A DNA stretch of 64,000 nucleotides from Gnetum montanum (GCA_015680685.1 MNCI01016508.1:138491-202490), one strand, 5' to 3'. Positions 1 through 11,883 are shown, counted from the stretch's first letter. The notes: a model not told the origin generated them from the sequence alone. Translations and numbers: made by a program.

Positions 1-1181
1 TTTTTGTTTTACACATTTTTGTTTTACAACGTTTTTGTTTTTCACATTTTTGTTTTACGATTTCTTTAACTTTTCTAATTTTTGTTTTACGAATTTCTTT
101 ACACTTTTCTTCTTTTTGTTTTGCAACATCGTTATTTGTTTCTATCTTTTTGTGTGTGTGTGTGTGTGTGTCATCCATCCGGTACATTCGTCACCCAATA
201 AGTGTTCGGGCCGATGGGATGAACTGTTTTTCATTAATTGCTAATGTTTGGTTTTTACCTTTAAGTTACATTGTTGATACTAAGGTATGTTCTTTTGATA
301 TGGCAGGCAATGAGATCACTTCATCCATCCATTCATCAAGTCTATGGTTTCCCCTGGCTTGGAAATGTACAGTTCCCTTCTAATAAGAACTTTAACGAAC
401 CTGTGACTGGGCATTTCTCAAACTAAGGAAGGACTCAAGGATTTGAAACGGGTGTGACTTCAAGGGAACTTGGTGCTCTTGTGTTGGTCATTCACTTGGG
501 TGCTTGGATGTTTTCTTTTTGGGTTTGCTCACTGTTCTGCTGTACCCCAATAATCGGAAGCTGAGACAATAAAAATAAAGAAGTCTTTGCATGGTGTGGT
601 CCCCACGCATAAAAACACAAAACAAAAAAAGAAGAAGACAAAATGAAAAAAAATGGAAAAGGAAAAAAAAATGATGATGAAAAAGCTAAAAAAGCTAAAA
701 GTGAGGATTCAAAGCACACCCCTTAGACGGAATAAATTTGGGCTATAAGCACTGGTTATGGAACCAAAGTGTTCCCTCTAACTTAAGCCCTTCTCGCTTC
801 CGATTCTCTCTGTTGTTTCATCGGAATGGTGGTGGCTTTTCAAAGTTGCATCCTTGTTACCCAAGTGGATGAGTTAACCAACTGCATTGATGCGAAGTCA
901 CTGGAAGTGGTAGGTTTGAGGCCAGAGTTGGGATGAGATTCGCCAAGTCACATTAATCATGTAACACACAAGGGGCTGTACACCACCTTGTTCTGGGGGA
1001 CTCCATTCCACTTCTCTTCTTCTCCCTCTTTCTCTCCTTTATTCACCTCATTGCCGGTTATATCATTGTATATACTTTAGCTGATGCTTTGTTTTCTTTT
1101 TGGTAAATTCTTCCGGTTAAGACTTTAACTCTTGTTTCCAAAGGACATTCCCCGAGCCCACGGACTCTTTGAATGTGGGAT

Positions 1182-1230
1182 TGTCAGGGCATTAAGGGCA
1201 TGAGCCTGCTTTGGGGAGGACCCACTGACA
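1182..1230 (+). other. conserved RNA hairpin of the element (copy in family A)
   Basis: TGTCAG at 1182-1187 pairs with CTGACA at 1225-1230 around a loop holding TTTGGGGAGGA (1210-1220). Equivalent hairpins with different but still complementary stems occur in A1, B, C and D at the same place behind pol, upstream of the third ORF. A function is not known to me; see findings. Confidence 0.6.
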
Positions 1231-1400
1231 TTCCTATTTGGAACATTAGTTAACTTCTTTTCCTTAACGTTTTGCAATTAATTAACATTTTTGTTCATTT
1301 CCATCATGACATCCTTTTTATCGATGCCATAGTTGTCCCTTTTTACCTATCATTCCTATTCCTTTTCTCTCTCCATTCTAACGCTACCGGAGGTTCGCGA

Positions 1401-1451
1401 TTAGTCATGGGGGTACGGGGCCTGATTTTTCGATTTTTATCCTAAGCCCCG
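1401..1451 (+). other. internal polypurine-like motif followed by inverted repeat
   Basis: TTAGTCATGGGGG at 1401-1413 nearly repeats the true polypurine tract at 1991-2004. It is followed by CGGGGC (1416-1421) and its complement GCCCCG (1446-1451). D (33171) and B (19105) have the same motif at the same place. Confidence 0.45.
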
Positions 1452-1624
1452 GATTTTTTCGTTTTTCTTCCTTACCCCTATGCCTTCGGTAGTCATCATC
1501 TATATTTTCCCAGATCCATATCAGCCATACCACACCTTAGCCAGTGAGCCTAAACCGAAGCAAGGTATGCTTTACTTAATGATTCAATTACCCTTGCTAA
1601 TATATGATGGTGTTGTGTGTGCAG

Positions 1625-1831
1625 ATGGCAATCATACAACAACAGAATGGATCTGGAGCAGACACTTGGAATGGAGCAGCGCTGAAGCAGCATGCAAGGA
1701 GTGGAATTGATAATGCGCTTACAGATGGACAACGAAAGGCGCAATCTAGGCGTTGGCAGCAACAAGACTCTTCTCTTTTCTTCTCTTCTATTCTCTCTCC
1801 TCTTTTCTCTCAGCTGCCAACTGTGGCCTGA
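1625..1831 (+). CDS. shortened third ORF of family A, 68 residues, possibly expressed by splicing
   Basis: The ATG directly follows TGTGTGTGCAG, a good 3' splice site, with an AAG|GTATGC donor-like site 60 bases upstream. The predicted product is short, glutamine-rich at the start (MAIIQQQNG) and ends in a serine/leucine-rich tail; no known domain is visible. In B, C and D the same AG|ATG junction opens a much longer reading frame, so this is probably what remains after a large internal deletion. The A1 copy at 12207 starts alike but hits a stop early. The frame is open here, perhaps only because the copy is young. Function unknown. Confidence 0.35.
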   Translation: MAIIQQQNGSGADTWNGAALKQHARSGIDNALTDGQRKAQSRRWQQQDSSLFFSSILSPLFSQLPTVA

Positions 1832-1845
1832 TGTCATTGTAATAA

Positions 1846-1873
1846 GGTGTTCACCCATGTTGTCATGAACACC
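1846..1873 (+). other. inverted repeat downstream of third ORF
   Basis: GGTGTTCA (1846-1853) and TGAACACC (1866-1873) are perfect complements around a 12-base loop. A1 has a near copy at 12410-12440 and C a weaker one near 42245-42273, both just behind the third ORF. Confidence 0.4.
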
Positions 1874-1970
1874 AGTTTTTGTCAAGTCTTGTAATAAAGA
1901 CCGTTCACATGTCATCCCATTAGTTCCATTTTCCCTAATAATCCCATACCTACCTGATATTATTGTAAGG

Positions 1971-2006
1971 AACTCGAGGACGAGTTTTCATTCAGTCATG
2001 GGGGTA
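1971..2006 (+). promoter_or_regulatory. AGGA-loop hairpin plus polypurine tract (plus-strand primer site)
   Basis: AACTCG-AGGA-CGAGTT (1971-1986) can fold into a 6-bp stem with an AGGA loop. Four bases on comes TTCAGTCATGGGGG and then TA before the LTR's TGATGAG. A purine run directly before a 3' LTR is the usual plus-strand primer of LTR elements. The same arrangement occurs at 12534, 22390, 34408 and 42380. Confidence 0.7.
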
Positions 2007-3107
2007 TGATGAGACGCGGTTTTCACTAGGCCGCGATATCGCGTACGCGATATCGCGGCCGACGCGATATCGCATCCCATGCGATATCGCGGACGCGATA
2101 TCGCGTCTTCTCCTGCGATATCGCGTACGCGATATCGCGTCCCGCCGCCATATCTATAAATAAGAGGCGGCACTCCCTTCATTTCCCAATCCTGGCTAGT
2201 GTAGCGAAGCTCTGGCAGATTGATCACTCCAGAGTTAGAATTTTTCCCCATGTGCCCGCAGTAGGAGTCCTAGAGTGAACGGCTCTTTATTCGAGCAGCT
2301 TGTAACCTGAACCCAAGTTGTGTACGGCAATAAAGACGAACTTGTTTGGATAAACCTTGCAGCACGTGGTTTCATTTATTGCTTTATTTCCTGCTTTCCT
2401 AGTGCGTTCAAGTACGACTTGATTACGAGCGTCTACGGACGTGTACGGCTAGTCAAGGAATCGGCTGCTTGACGCAATGCATGAGTACGACTCAATTACG
2501 AGCATTGGATGCTTGGTAACCCAGTAGCGTATTCCAGGATTCTGCGCTTGGTAACTCCCGGGTCTGATGTGTACGGCTAGTTGAGGAATCGGCTGCTCAT
2601 TGCTAGGCTAGATCGTGTGATAAGTACGACTTAGTTACGAGCACCCACGGGTGTGTACGGCTGGCTAAGGAATCGGCTGCTTATCACACGTAGGCTAAAT
2701 AGGTGCCTCAGTACGACCACTTCGAGCACTTGCGTTACGTGTGGCGATCCCAGTAACGATTAGCGTTTGGTAAGCTGCAGTTGCATAGTTCAGGGTGTGT
2801 CCGGTAAGTGGGAACGGATGCTGACGCTAGTTAATTTAGACTTAGATCTTTAGTTAGAGTTAGTTTAGTTTCTCAACCCTTTCCTCTGATAGCATAGGAG
2901 ATAAGCCGAAAATACCAAAAAAATCACATACCTCAGACTTGCTTAACCATACACCGTGACACATACAAGCAAGCCTGGGAAGACAACGAACGATTAACCC
3001 CAAGTGTTTCTTGTGGCGTTAAGGCATTTAGTCTGCGGAGTTCGACCGGATCGCGCGTGCACGCTCGTTTCGTATGGTTGAGTGTAGGGGTACCTCGCCA
3101 CTCATCA
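2007..3107 (+). repeat. 3' LTR of the young family A element, 1101 bp
   Basis: Starts TGATGAG after the polypurine tract and ends ACTCATCA. U3 holds seven GATATC palindromes (2035-2136), then a TATA box (TATAAATA, 2155-2162). An AATAAA poly(A) signal follows near 2330. Behind it are three diverged copies of a CpG-rich unit (near 2412, 2485 and 2622) built on GTACGAC, TACGAGC and GGAATCGGCTGCT. The last 252 bases are about 97% identical, in reverse orientation, to 31419-31669. Confidence 0.85.
2035..2162 (+). promoter_or_regulatory. U3 palindrome array and TATA box
   Basis: GATATC cores lie at 2035, 2049, 2066, 2083, 2097, 2117 and 2131, most inside GCGATATCGC. The first and last pairs form the same 24-bp palindrome, two cores joined through CGTACG. 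The array ends about 20 bases before TATAAATA at 2155. Older relatives (6380-6440, 12580-12655, 34452-34522) show the same array with many CG changed to TG or CA. Confidence 0.7.
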
Positions 3108-4552
3108 ATTAAGTAAGGCATTTACATCTTCACCTTTTACTCATCATGAAGAAATTTTTTCTACACAACTTTCAATATATTTCCAAAGTTTTGCATAGCG
3201 TCTAGGTCCCCAAACAACACATATGTACACTACAGCAGGATAGACAATAGGCTAAAAAAGACTTTTTTTGACCTTCCAAGGCTAGAGGCCTAAATCCTTA
3301 CACTTGTTTTTGAAAGCATAAAAATCCTTAAAATAATTTACTAGTGATTTTTTAAACAACATAAGCATAAGTGATTTTCATAAATGAGAAGAAAATGCAT
3401 TTGATGAGAATATCAAACCTACTTAAAAATTCTATATAATGAGATATTAGTTGTTATACTTTTGACCAAGAAACCTAGGCCATGGCTTCAATTTTAGTTA
3501 GCAACTCTAAATTATGCAAACAAATTTATAAATTTTTTATACCAAATGTGTAAAAGTTCAATAATAAAAAAAATCCTTGAGTTATTCATATCTCATACTA
3601 AAATTATTTATCTTATGGTTATAAAAGACTAGAACTTTGAAAAGGTTCTTAGATAATATTTATTTTGTCCCTAGGCAGTTTATTCCATTCAAATGACTAA
3701 GTACTCATTTTTTTCTTATTATCCCATACCCTATTGCATGATAAATGTAGGGAATGTGTAATGCACTTCCAAAAACTATCATTAGTTATCTATTAATCAT
3801 CATTTCCATTTTCAAGAGTAGAGATAATGCATATGATATGCATTCATTCCATATCATGTGTAAACTGGAGGTCCAATGCTTATCTTAACAAGTGGCTCTT
3901 GGGCCTATAGATGAGAAAACATCTAGCCTCATTTTAAGTGGCTATGATCAACTTAAACCAATGTCTAACTATTTGACAAAATAGCAACTTAACCTCACTC
4001 TAAACAACAAGTGAAAAACATAAAAGTACATTAAAATAATTAAACTTTATAATTGCTGGTAGTTAAATTTTCTTTGTATCTTAGTCCTAATGTATTTTTC
4101 AAAGAAAGTATCTTGTGTGCTTTGTGACAACTTACACTTGCAATTTTTTGGTGATCTCTAAACTTAGGTTTATCGTTTAAAATTTTTATTTAGATGCTAC
4201 TTGAAGGATGTTACTTGAATCACCATAGTCTTTCTCTAGTAACATTGCACATAAATAAAAAACTATAATTTTATATAAATTCATTCAACAAATTTCTATA
4301 CAAAACTTTTTGCCTTCATAGTAATTATAGTCATTCTTTCTAGTTCCTATTGTCATTAAAGAAGATCAACATACGTGTCTAATATCTCCATTTATTTACC
4401 TAGGATAAATAGGTTGGTTCAATGTCAAAAATAATGAAGTATTGTATTGACTATATGTCTTGGGATGTAATTATAATCATTCTTTTGGATTTTTACATCT
4501 TCCTTCACCATAATCCATTTACAGTTGAATTCTAATTTAACAATTTTTAACA

Positions 4553-4640
4553 ATGAGGAATTAGCCTAGTGGTAAGGCTCTTGATTTAAAAACTCCAAGT
4601 CATGGGTTTGAATTTGGTGGGTAATGGGAATTTATATATC
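4553..4640 (+). mobile_element. tRNA-derived SINE head (possible)
   Basis: TAGCCTAGTGG (4562-4572) resembles a pol III A box and GGTTTGAATT (from 4605) a B box, with spacing near that of a tRNA. The body that follows runs tail-to-tail into the opposite-strand copy at 4640-4830. Confidence 0.45.
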
Positions 4641-4830
4641 TTCTACTATACCTAAAAGGACCATCACCTAGATCCTTAATGCTCATTCCGCAAAGTGGAA
4701 TCCTAGGAGGCTTAATAGATGAGTGAAAGCCTAACTTCTTCAAATGGCTGCACCTAGGCTTGAACCTAGGTCTTCAACTTGAGAAACAAGCACTTTACCA
4801 TCACTTAAAATGATGGTTCCAACCCAACCA
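4640..4830 (-). mobile_element. SINE-like repeat, reverse orientation
   Basis: Read on the minus strand it has GATGGTAAAGTGCTTG (A-box-like) and CCTAGGTTCAAGCC (B-box-like) followed by a body of about 110 bases. The same order, with clear similarity over about 165 bases, recurs on the plus strand at 44443-44612. Two dispersed copies with pol III-like boxes point to a SINE family. Confidence 0.55.
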
Positions 4831-5752
4831 TCCCCACCCCATCCCCCCTTCCCCCCTAGGGCTTTCCCTTCCTCCCCCCCAATTATTTTAGGATTCCAAT
4901 ACCCTAATTCAACAAAGTTCTTTGAGTAATAGATCCTACCTTTTTAGTATAGCAGACATTTTTAATTACCTTTATCCTTTGTTCTTTGATTAAAAATTTT
5001 TCTTGACTAAAGAATACATTGGTACCCATTTGTTGTTGGTAGCATCTTTACATAATGAAACAACAAACTTTGGCATTAAATGATGTACTTGTACTATTTT
5101 GATTGAAGAATATCTATGTACATGGTTGATATCTCCATTCATTAGCCTAGAATGAATATGTTGTTTAAATTACAAAAATAGTTTTATCTAAAGATTTAAA
5201 GGATCCATTTGAAAAATATTATAGTTATATAATGAAAGTTAAATATTAACTCAATGAAGTAGCTATGGCTAAATAACCCAAGTTTCATGTGTACCAGTCA
5301 TAATTCAAAATTATAAACAATATCATTTTTTCATGTTGCTCAACAACATCATGGAAGCAACACAATCATTTTTGAGTGAGTTTTAATAAACCTCAATCTC
5401 TTTGCAATGTTAAGGATTCAAATCCTATGTAAGCTTCTCTACAACATAAAGGTGAGTTTCAACCTCTAGTTCATCCAAAAAATATTGAATATTACAATGG
5501 CAAATGTCATAGTTGTTACTATCTACATTTAACAATGTTGACCATCATAGCTTTTTCCCTTTATTAATGTTGGTCACAATTTATTTCAAGGCCATGTCTA
5601 AATGGAAGAGAGTATAAAAATGGACATCAAAAATATGAACATACATATAAATGAAATATTGCTAAGCATTTTACTTTGAAAAGTAATATCTTAAAATGTT
5701 CACAAAAAATCTAGCAAAAGCTAGGCATAAAAGGATTTAAAAGATTCATTTG

Positions 5753-6374
5753 TGATGAAGTCAATTTTTGGCAAGATCTAATATTAAAGTACAAGCTCTG
5801 ATGTCAGATATACGATAATGTGGACATGTGCCTACCTATAAATATGACACTTAGGCACATGGTCCAAAAACAAATTTCATCCCATAGTAGTAGAACTCTT
5901 TTAGTTTGTTTTCTCAATTTTAGTCTTAAGTCTTTAGCAGTGTATGCAAACAATATGATGTTAAGTGATTGTACAGAGTCTTTATTTGAGTGGGATGTAC
6001 TTGGATACATTTCATAACTAAAAATAAAGATTGAGATTACTTTTAATCACTATAGCATCCACTTAGTTTTATTTCTATTTACTTAGAATAATATTTACTG
6101 TTTTCACTTAAATTACTAATTACTACTTTCCTAGTTAATGTTTACTATTCCTCATACTTTACTTTTATTATTATGAAGCACTATGGATACAACTAGTTTT
6201 GAGCATTAAGTGTAGTCATCTGGTAACCCAGTAGTGTTATCACTTTAATCTTCTCAATAGTGGTACACTTGGTAATTCCAGTGATGGCTACATGAGTCCA
6301 AGATGTGAACGATAGGCTAGGAATGGATATCCATCACATAGGCTAGATTAGATTCATTACTTATTTTACCCAGG
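5753..6374 (+). repeat. B 5' LTR, first part
   Basis: Begins TGATGAAGTCAATTTTTGGC, matching 22426 onward. The part from 5985 matches 43360-43740 across the C insertion point. A1 interrupts it at 6375. Confidence 0.85.
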
Positions 6375-7327
6375 TGATGGGACACGATATTGCATGGGCC
6401 ATGATATCGCATCATCCCCTGCGATATCGTGTACACGATAACGTGATCCACCGCCATATCTATAAATAAGAGGCAGCTCTCCCTTGTTTCATAATTATAG
6501 GCTAGAAGTAGGGAAACTCTGGCAAATTGATCACTTTAGAGATAGAATATTTTCCATGTACCCGCAATAGGATTCCTAAGGTGAATGGATCTTTATTTAA
6601 GCAACATTGTACCTGAACACAAGTTGTGTACGGAAATAAAGATGAGCTTTCCAGATAAACCTTGTAGTGCATGGAATAGGATTTTATTACTTGTTATTTA
6701 TTACATGTTATTTATTGTTTCCATAATGCAGAATGAGTATGACTTGATTCTAAGAATTTACGGATGTGTACGGATAATCAAGAAATGGATGCTCATCGTG
6801 CTTAGATTCTCTCAACCCTTTCCTCCTAGTAACATAGAATGAGTATGACTTGATTATGAGAATTTAAGGATGTGTACGGATAATCAAGGAATGGATACTC
6901 ATCATGCTTAGGCTAGTTAAGTGCCTCAGTATGACCACTTCAGGCACGTGCATTATGCGTGGTGATCCCAGCAACGATTAGTGTTTGGTAGCCACGGTTG
7001 CATCAATTCAGGGTGTGTACGGTAAGTGGGAACGGATGCTGATGCTAGGTAATTTAGATTTAGTTCATTAGTTAGAGTTAGTTAGCTTCTCAACCCTTCA
7101 CCCTTTAGCATAGGAGACATAAAACATAAAAACCATAAAAATCATATACCTCAGACTTGCTTAACCATACACCATGACAACTACATGTAAGTCTAGGAAG
7201 ACAATGAATAAGTAACCATAAGTGTTTCAAGAGGTGTGTAGGCATTTAGTCTACAGAGTTCGACCAGATCATGTGTGCTACGCTCATATTCATATGGTTG
7301 AGTGTAGGGGTATCTCACCACTCATCA
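6375..7327 (+). repeat. A1 5' LTR
   Basis: TGATGGG to ACTCATCA. TATA box at 6461 and AATAAA near 6636. Contains a 106-bp internal duplication (units starting at 6731 and 6837) that is also in the 3' LTR, so it predates insertion. Confidence 0.85.
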
Positions 7328-7328
7328 T

Positions 7329-7347
7329 TGGCACCGTTGCCAGGGAC
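7329..7347 (+). promoter_or_regulatory. primer-binding site, tRNA-Asp type
   Basis: TGGCACCGTTGCCAGGGA, one base behind the LTR, matches the complement of the 3' end of plant tRNA-Asp (TGGCGCCGTTGCCGGGGA, from memory) with two differences. Athila-type elements commonly use this tRNA. Confidence 0.75.
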
Positions 7348-7470
7348 TAAGTGTTTATGCACTGAATAGAACATAAAGGATATCACTCACATCGTTGGGA
7401 GCCTAAACAAACCTTCAGGTTAATTAATTAAACAAGAATTTTATAACAGTGAAATAGCACACTGATCAAA

Positions 7471-9441
7471 ATGTCTTCTTCTAACAAAAGCAATTCACCA
7501 CCTAGGACTAATACTAGAGATAGTCGGCAACATAAAACACATAACCAAAATCAACCAAGTGCTAAACAATACAAAATAGTCTATACTCATCCCGATGAGT
7601 ATATTCCAGACTTCACCTTTATCCTCCGTCAAGACGAACAACTACGATGGAGAGATCTACAAGGTAACATCACGTTACCTCCAGATCAAGCTATCCCTAA
7701 CATGCTTCTCTATGCCTTGGCACAAATAGGCATGACTGAATTATACTCTGAATACGTTGCGGGAGATTTTGACATGAGGGATTATCATCCCACAGCTTTA
7801 CAACATATGAGGGACGCTAGGCAGGAGAGCCAAAATACACTATTAAAGGGCAAAGGTCCATATGTCCGTAGTGAAATAGAATATGAGGAACCCCTTATAA
7901 TAGGTTCTTTAGCAAATGATGTTCCCCCTCCTAATGATGATGAGGAGGCTGGGTATTAAAACCTATGCTCAATGATACATAACACTGGTTTTGATCCCCG
8001 TGAACACCAACTGTTCACAGAGGGAACAACCACTCATGCTAAGGATGAGCACTTTGATCGTCACAACAATCAGGGCAAAAGCAGTAGAAGAGAAGGCAAG
8101 AAACATCATCATGGTGATTGTTCACCTTCTTCTTCCCCTTCTTCACATCACTCATCCTCTCCTTCCACATATGGGCACAGCCACCATGAACATAAAGGTG
8201 AGGATAGAGGTAGGAAAGACAAGAGACCTCGATGGGAAAGTCAAGAGAGAGGACAAGGGCAAGGATGTAGGGAGAGTAGGGAACCACGAAGACATCACAG
8301 GCGTCATGAAAGAGATGATTATGATGAGCCACTACTTGCAACCCGAAGTATGCTTGACATAACGGAGGCAGTTAGGATTCCAATAAGGCACCAAAAGGAT
8401 AGTCGGATCAAGCATTTAGACATGAACAATATCCCATGATTTGAAGGGGGATACAACGCTGATCCATAGCATCATTTACAAGCATTCCATGATTCTTGCA
8501 CCTTGCAGAACATGGAAAATGAGTTGCAAAAGCTTAAGTTATTCCCAAGGATACTCACTAAATAAGCAGAGAGTTGGTACTGGTCCTTAGAACCGAAAAT
8601 CATCATGAGGTGGACTATGATGCTAGAACTCCTCAACGATAAATATCAAACGTACTCCAGAGTGTCCAATTTGTGTAAGTAGATCCAAGGCTAGAAACAA
8701 GGTACTTATGAACCCTTGGACGCTACCATGGCCCGCTACTACACATTGTTACATTTTTGCCTGGGCCATGGATATGCTCATTGAGATCAACTTCGCCACA
8801 TCGTTGATGGCCTAAGGCATGAAACGAGAAGAACCCTTGGGACTTATGCCCAAGGGAGACTATCACAACTTAGAGCCCATGAAGTACATTAATTATTGGA
8901 ACAAGTAGCATAAGAAGAAGGTGAGCTACGCAAGAGGAAAAGTGCAGAAGAATACAACCACGACCCCTCCCTTCGAAGGAAGGGAGTGAAATTTTGTGAT
9001 GAGGAGGATGAGTCACCACTCGAAGTGTTGGTGAGCCAGAAAACCTTGCTGATCCAAAATTAACAACAGAGGTATTGGCTAAGATGGACCAACTATGGGA
9101 TTCCTTAGACTCAAGACTTGAAAGTGTCTTGAAAATTGTAGAAGAGTCTAAGGATGAAGGAAGTAGTGACAAAGGTAAGACAAAGCGGAGAAATGCAAGC
9201 CCTGCACATAATAAGGGTAAGGGAAAAATTACTATCTCCAATGAGGTTGTGGATTCTGACACAGATGATGATGGTGGATGTGAGATCTGCCAGTATGACC
9301 ATCCCAAGAGATGTTGTCCAATTATCTCATATTTACAAGAGTCTAGGTTTTATGCACTTAATCCAATACTCAACCAACGGCAAACACCCCGAAGGTTACC
9401 TTATCCACAAGGTAACCCAAGGCAGTTCCACTAACCACTAA
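7471..9441 (+). pseudogene. A1 gag, broken
   Basis: Gag forms the particle of the element. The frame opens at ATG 7471 (MSSSNKSNSPPRTN) and continues in the same frame through a TAA at 7957 and a TGA at 8437. A charged, His/Ser-rich linker precedes the capsid-like part (motifs LKLFP, ESWYW, LRHIVDGLRHETR). A metal knuckle CEICQYDHPKRCC lies near 9280-9320, followed by a Pro/Gln-rich stretch. Many stops in the capsid part are TAG where CAG or TGG would be expected. A frame change lies between 8880 and 9075. B, C and the inverted piece in D carry homologous gags. Confidence 0.8.
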
Positions 9442-9602
9442 CATATTATCCAAGTCGAACTCCACCATAGCCCATCGGATAGCATCAGTAGTGGCAATAC
9501 CCACAATCATGGGGGATGTCACTGCCAACACAACAGTACCCTTACCGATAGCCTGATCCTTATGGTTATTATGTGCAGTAGCCGGTTTCTCGAGGTGACT
9601 CT

Positions 9603-10749
9603 ATGAGTCACAATACTCCCCAACGTCACTACCAAGTTCAGGAGTACTTCAAGAGGACTCCTTCTCCTTCAAGAGACATCCCACATTCATCCCATTCTCC
9701 AACTCCATCCGCACCTCTTCCACTTGTAGTTCCCATACAACCTGCTCCAACAATGCAAGGAGAACTCCCTACTCAACAGCAGCAATGTAACGCTGCGAGA
9801 GCTGTAAATATTCAAGCTGGTGCTAGTTCTGACAACTATAAAAAGAGAAGGCATTTCTTCAAAACCAAAAGCCCATACAAACTATCACAACAAAAAATGA
9901 TTGAGTCAATGTACGTGCCTCCACCATCTAACACTTTACAGCACCCTTCAGTCCAACAACAGAGTACGCATATGGTTATGTTAACACATACCTTCACTAA
10001 CTGGATCAAGGTAGGCCACCTTCCCAAGAAACTATCTAACCCTGGGAGTCCCCTAATTTACCTACAAATCACTAGGAACAAACCACATCAAGCTCTTCTT
10101 GACTCAGGTTCCGAAGTTAATATCATGAGAAATGTATCAAGCTTGGAACCTACCCCAACTTAGGAAGAGCAACATCCAACTGGAGCTGGCTAACTAGTCT
10201 ATCACCATTCCCTTGGGATTGGTGGAGGACATCATTACTACTGTGTGTGGGTGGTCATACCCAGCCGACTTCTTGGTGATTGAAATCAACAACAACAAAG
10301 GGGGCTTCCTAATTATAATGGGAAGGCCATGGCTAAGTACAGTAGATGCGTACCTAGGGATCCATGATATTTCCTTGCAAATATCTAAGTTAAATATATA
10401 TGGAAAGATTGAAAGGAAGAAAGTTCCATGCATCACATACAGTGAATCAGAGGGTGATGACATGGAAGAATGTTCAACACTTCTTCCATGTGATCAGTGT
10501 GCCCAAGAAATACAAATCCAAAGGTTTCTATATGTAGCAACCACATTAGTAGTAGATACCCTGTGGTTCAAAGCTACTAGAAAGAGCAAACTAATATGCA
10601 CGAAATGCACTGAGGACACTCATGCTAACAATGAAGGCATAGATACATTGGAATATGAGCATCGCCAACTTCCACCCCTCAACCTAAAAACATCAATGGG
10701 AAGAAGTTGGGCACTTTTAAGAAATTTAAATAGGTGCTCATTATTTTAG
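9603..10749 (+). pseudogene. A1 aspartic protease region, truncated pol
   Basis: The polyprotein linker leads to ALLDSGSEVNIM (DSG active site, near 10100), then in another frame to GFLIIMGRPWLSTVDA, the usual second protease motif of Ty3/gypsy elements. The frame then runs on to LKTSMGRSWALL, which aligns with the start of the pol linker in C (near 27010-27050), and stops. Nothing like reverse transcriptase follows. A frameshift between 10163 and 10213 separates the two halves. Confidence 0.75.
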
Positions 10750-10763
10750 ATTTCTCCCTTTCC

Positions 10764-10783
10764 ATTCAGTCATGGCGGAGATA
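10764..10783 (+). other. polypurine-like motif behind truncated pol
   Basis: CATTCAGTCATGGCGGAGAT is almost the 3' polypurine tract sequence and matches C at 37231-37250, where it lies behind integrase. Confidence 0.5.
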
Positions 10784-11790
10784 GCCACCTATGCTAACCA
10801 TTGGAGGCCCTTAGTTCTTTTAAGTTTTTGTTTTACATGTCACCCAATAAGTGTTCTTCCTGATGGTATGAACTATTTTTCATTGATTGCTAGTTTTTTT
10901 TTTACCTTTAAGTTATTATGTTGACACTAACGTATGTTCTTCTGATATGGAAGGCAATGAGTCCACTTCATCCATCCATCCACAAAGTCTATGGTCTCTC
11001 TTGGCTTGGAAATGTATAGTCTCTTTCTAATAAGAACTTTAATGAATCAGTGACTTGGTATTTCTCAAACTAAGGAAGGACTCAAGGTTTGAAAAGGGTG
11101 TGACTTCAAGGGAACTTGATGCATTTGTGTTGGCTGTTCTCTTGGGTGCTTAGATGTTTTTCTTCTTGAGTTTTCTTATTGTTCCAATGTTACCCAATTA
11201 TCAGAAGCTAAGCTAATAAAAATAAGAAGCCTTTACATGGTGTGGTTCTCATGCATAAAAACACAAAATAAAAAAAAAGGAAAAAGTGAAAAAGAAAAGA
11301 AAACAAAGAAAGTGAGAATGCAAAGCACACCGCTTAGAAAAAATAACCTTGGGCTACAAGCACTGGTTATGGAACCAAAAGTGTTCCCTCTAACTAAGGC
11401 CCTTCTCACTTCCCATTCTCTCCTCTATTTCATCGGAATGGTGATGGCTCTTGGAGGAAGCATTCTTGTTATTCAAGTGGATGGTTTGGCCAAGTGCATT
11501 GATGCAAAGTCACTAGATGTGGTTGGTTTGAGGCTGGAGTTGGAATGAGATTTACCAAGTCACATTAATCATGAAATCCACAAGGGGCTGTACACCACCT
11601 TGTTCTTGGGATTCCATTCCATTCTCTCCTCTCCACCTTTCTCTCCATTATTCACCTCATTGTCAGTTGTATCATTAGTGTATATTTTAGTAGATACATC
11701 GTTTTCTTTTTAGTATATTGTTATGGTTAAGACTTTACCTCTTGTTCCAAAGGACATTCCCAGAGCCTACAAACTCTTTGAATGTGGGTT

Positions 11791-11839
11791 TGTTAGGGCA
11801 TTAAGGGAATGAGCCTACTTTGGGGAGGACCCACTGACA
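11791..11839 (+). other. conserved RNA hairpin (A1 copy)
   Basis: TGTTAG (11791-11796) faces CTGACA (11834-11839), with one G-U pair; the loop holds TTTGGGGAGGA at 11819-11829. Confidence 0.55.
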
Positions 11840-11883
11840 TTCCTATTTGGTGCACTAGTTAAATTCTTTTCCTTAACATTTTT

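Larger units (their letters stand above)
1..3107 (+). mobile_element. 3' end of a young Ty3/gypsy LTR retrotransposon (family A), left end outside window
   Basis: The segment starts in the untranslated stretch behind pol (repeated TTTTTGTTTTACA, a (TG)n run near 150-171, an A-rich tract at 600-690). It then carries the conserved TTTGGGGAGGA hairpin, an AG|ATG third ORF, a polypurine tract and a full 3' LTR. The whole order matches element A1 (10750-13529) at high similarity but with far more CpG retained, so this copy is younger. No gag or pol lies inside the window. The bases after the LTR (ATTAA) are the expected right target duplication, but the left partner is outside the window. Confidence 0.85.
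3108..5747. other. AT-rich DNA between two elements, no gene seen
   Basis: No reading frame here looks like a protein. The only structure I could define is the pair of SINE-like heads at 4553-4830. This is the left flank of the B insertion; its continuation is at 44008. Confidence 0.5.

Noticed and set aside
150-171. (TG)n run as Z-DNA regulator
   Set aside because: Short microsatellite within the behind-pol stretch, absent from the other copies; no reason to assign a role.
2933-3121. 62-residue minus-strand frame, repeated in 31355-31594
   Set aside because: It is the same LTR end read in the two inverted copies; the shared peptide reflects LTR identity, not a gene.
4562-4615. True tRNA gene
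   Set aside because: A- and B-like boxes are present, but I could not fold an acceptor or anticodon stem; SINE head is the better reading.
7972-8439. Separate His/Ser-rich gene
   Set aside because: It is in the same frame as the 7471 gag start and only separated by one stop; it is part of gag.
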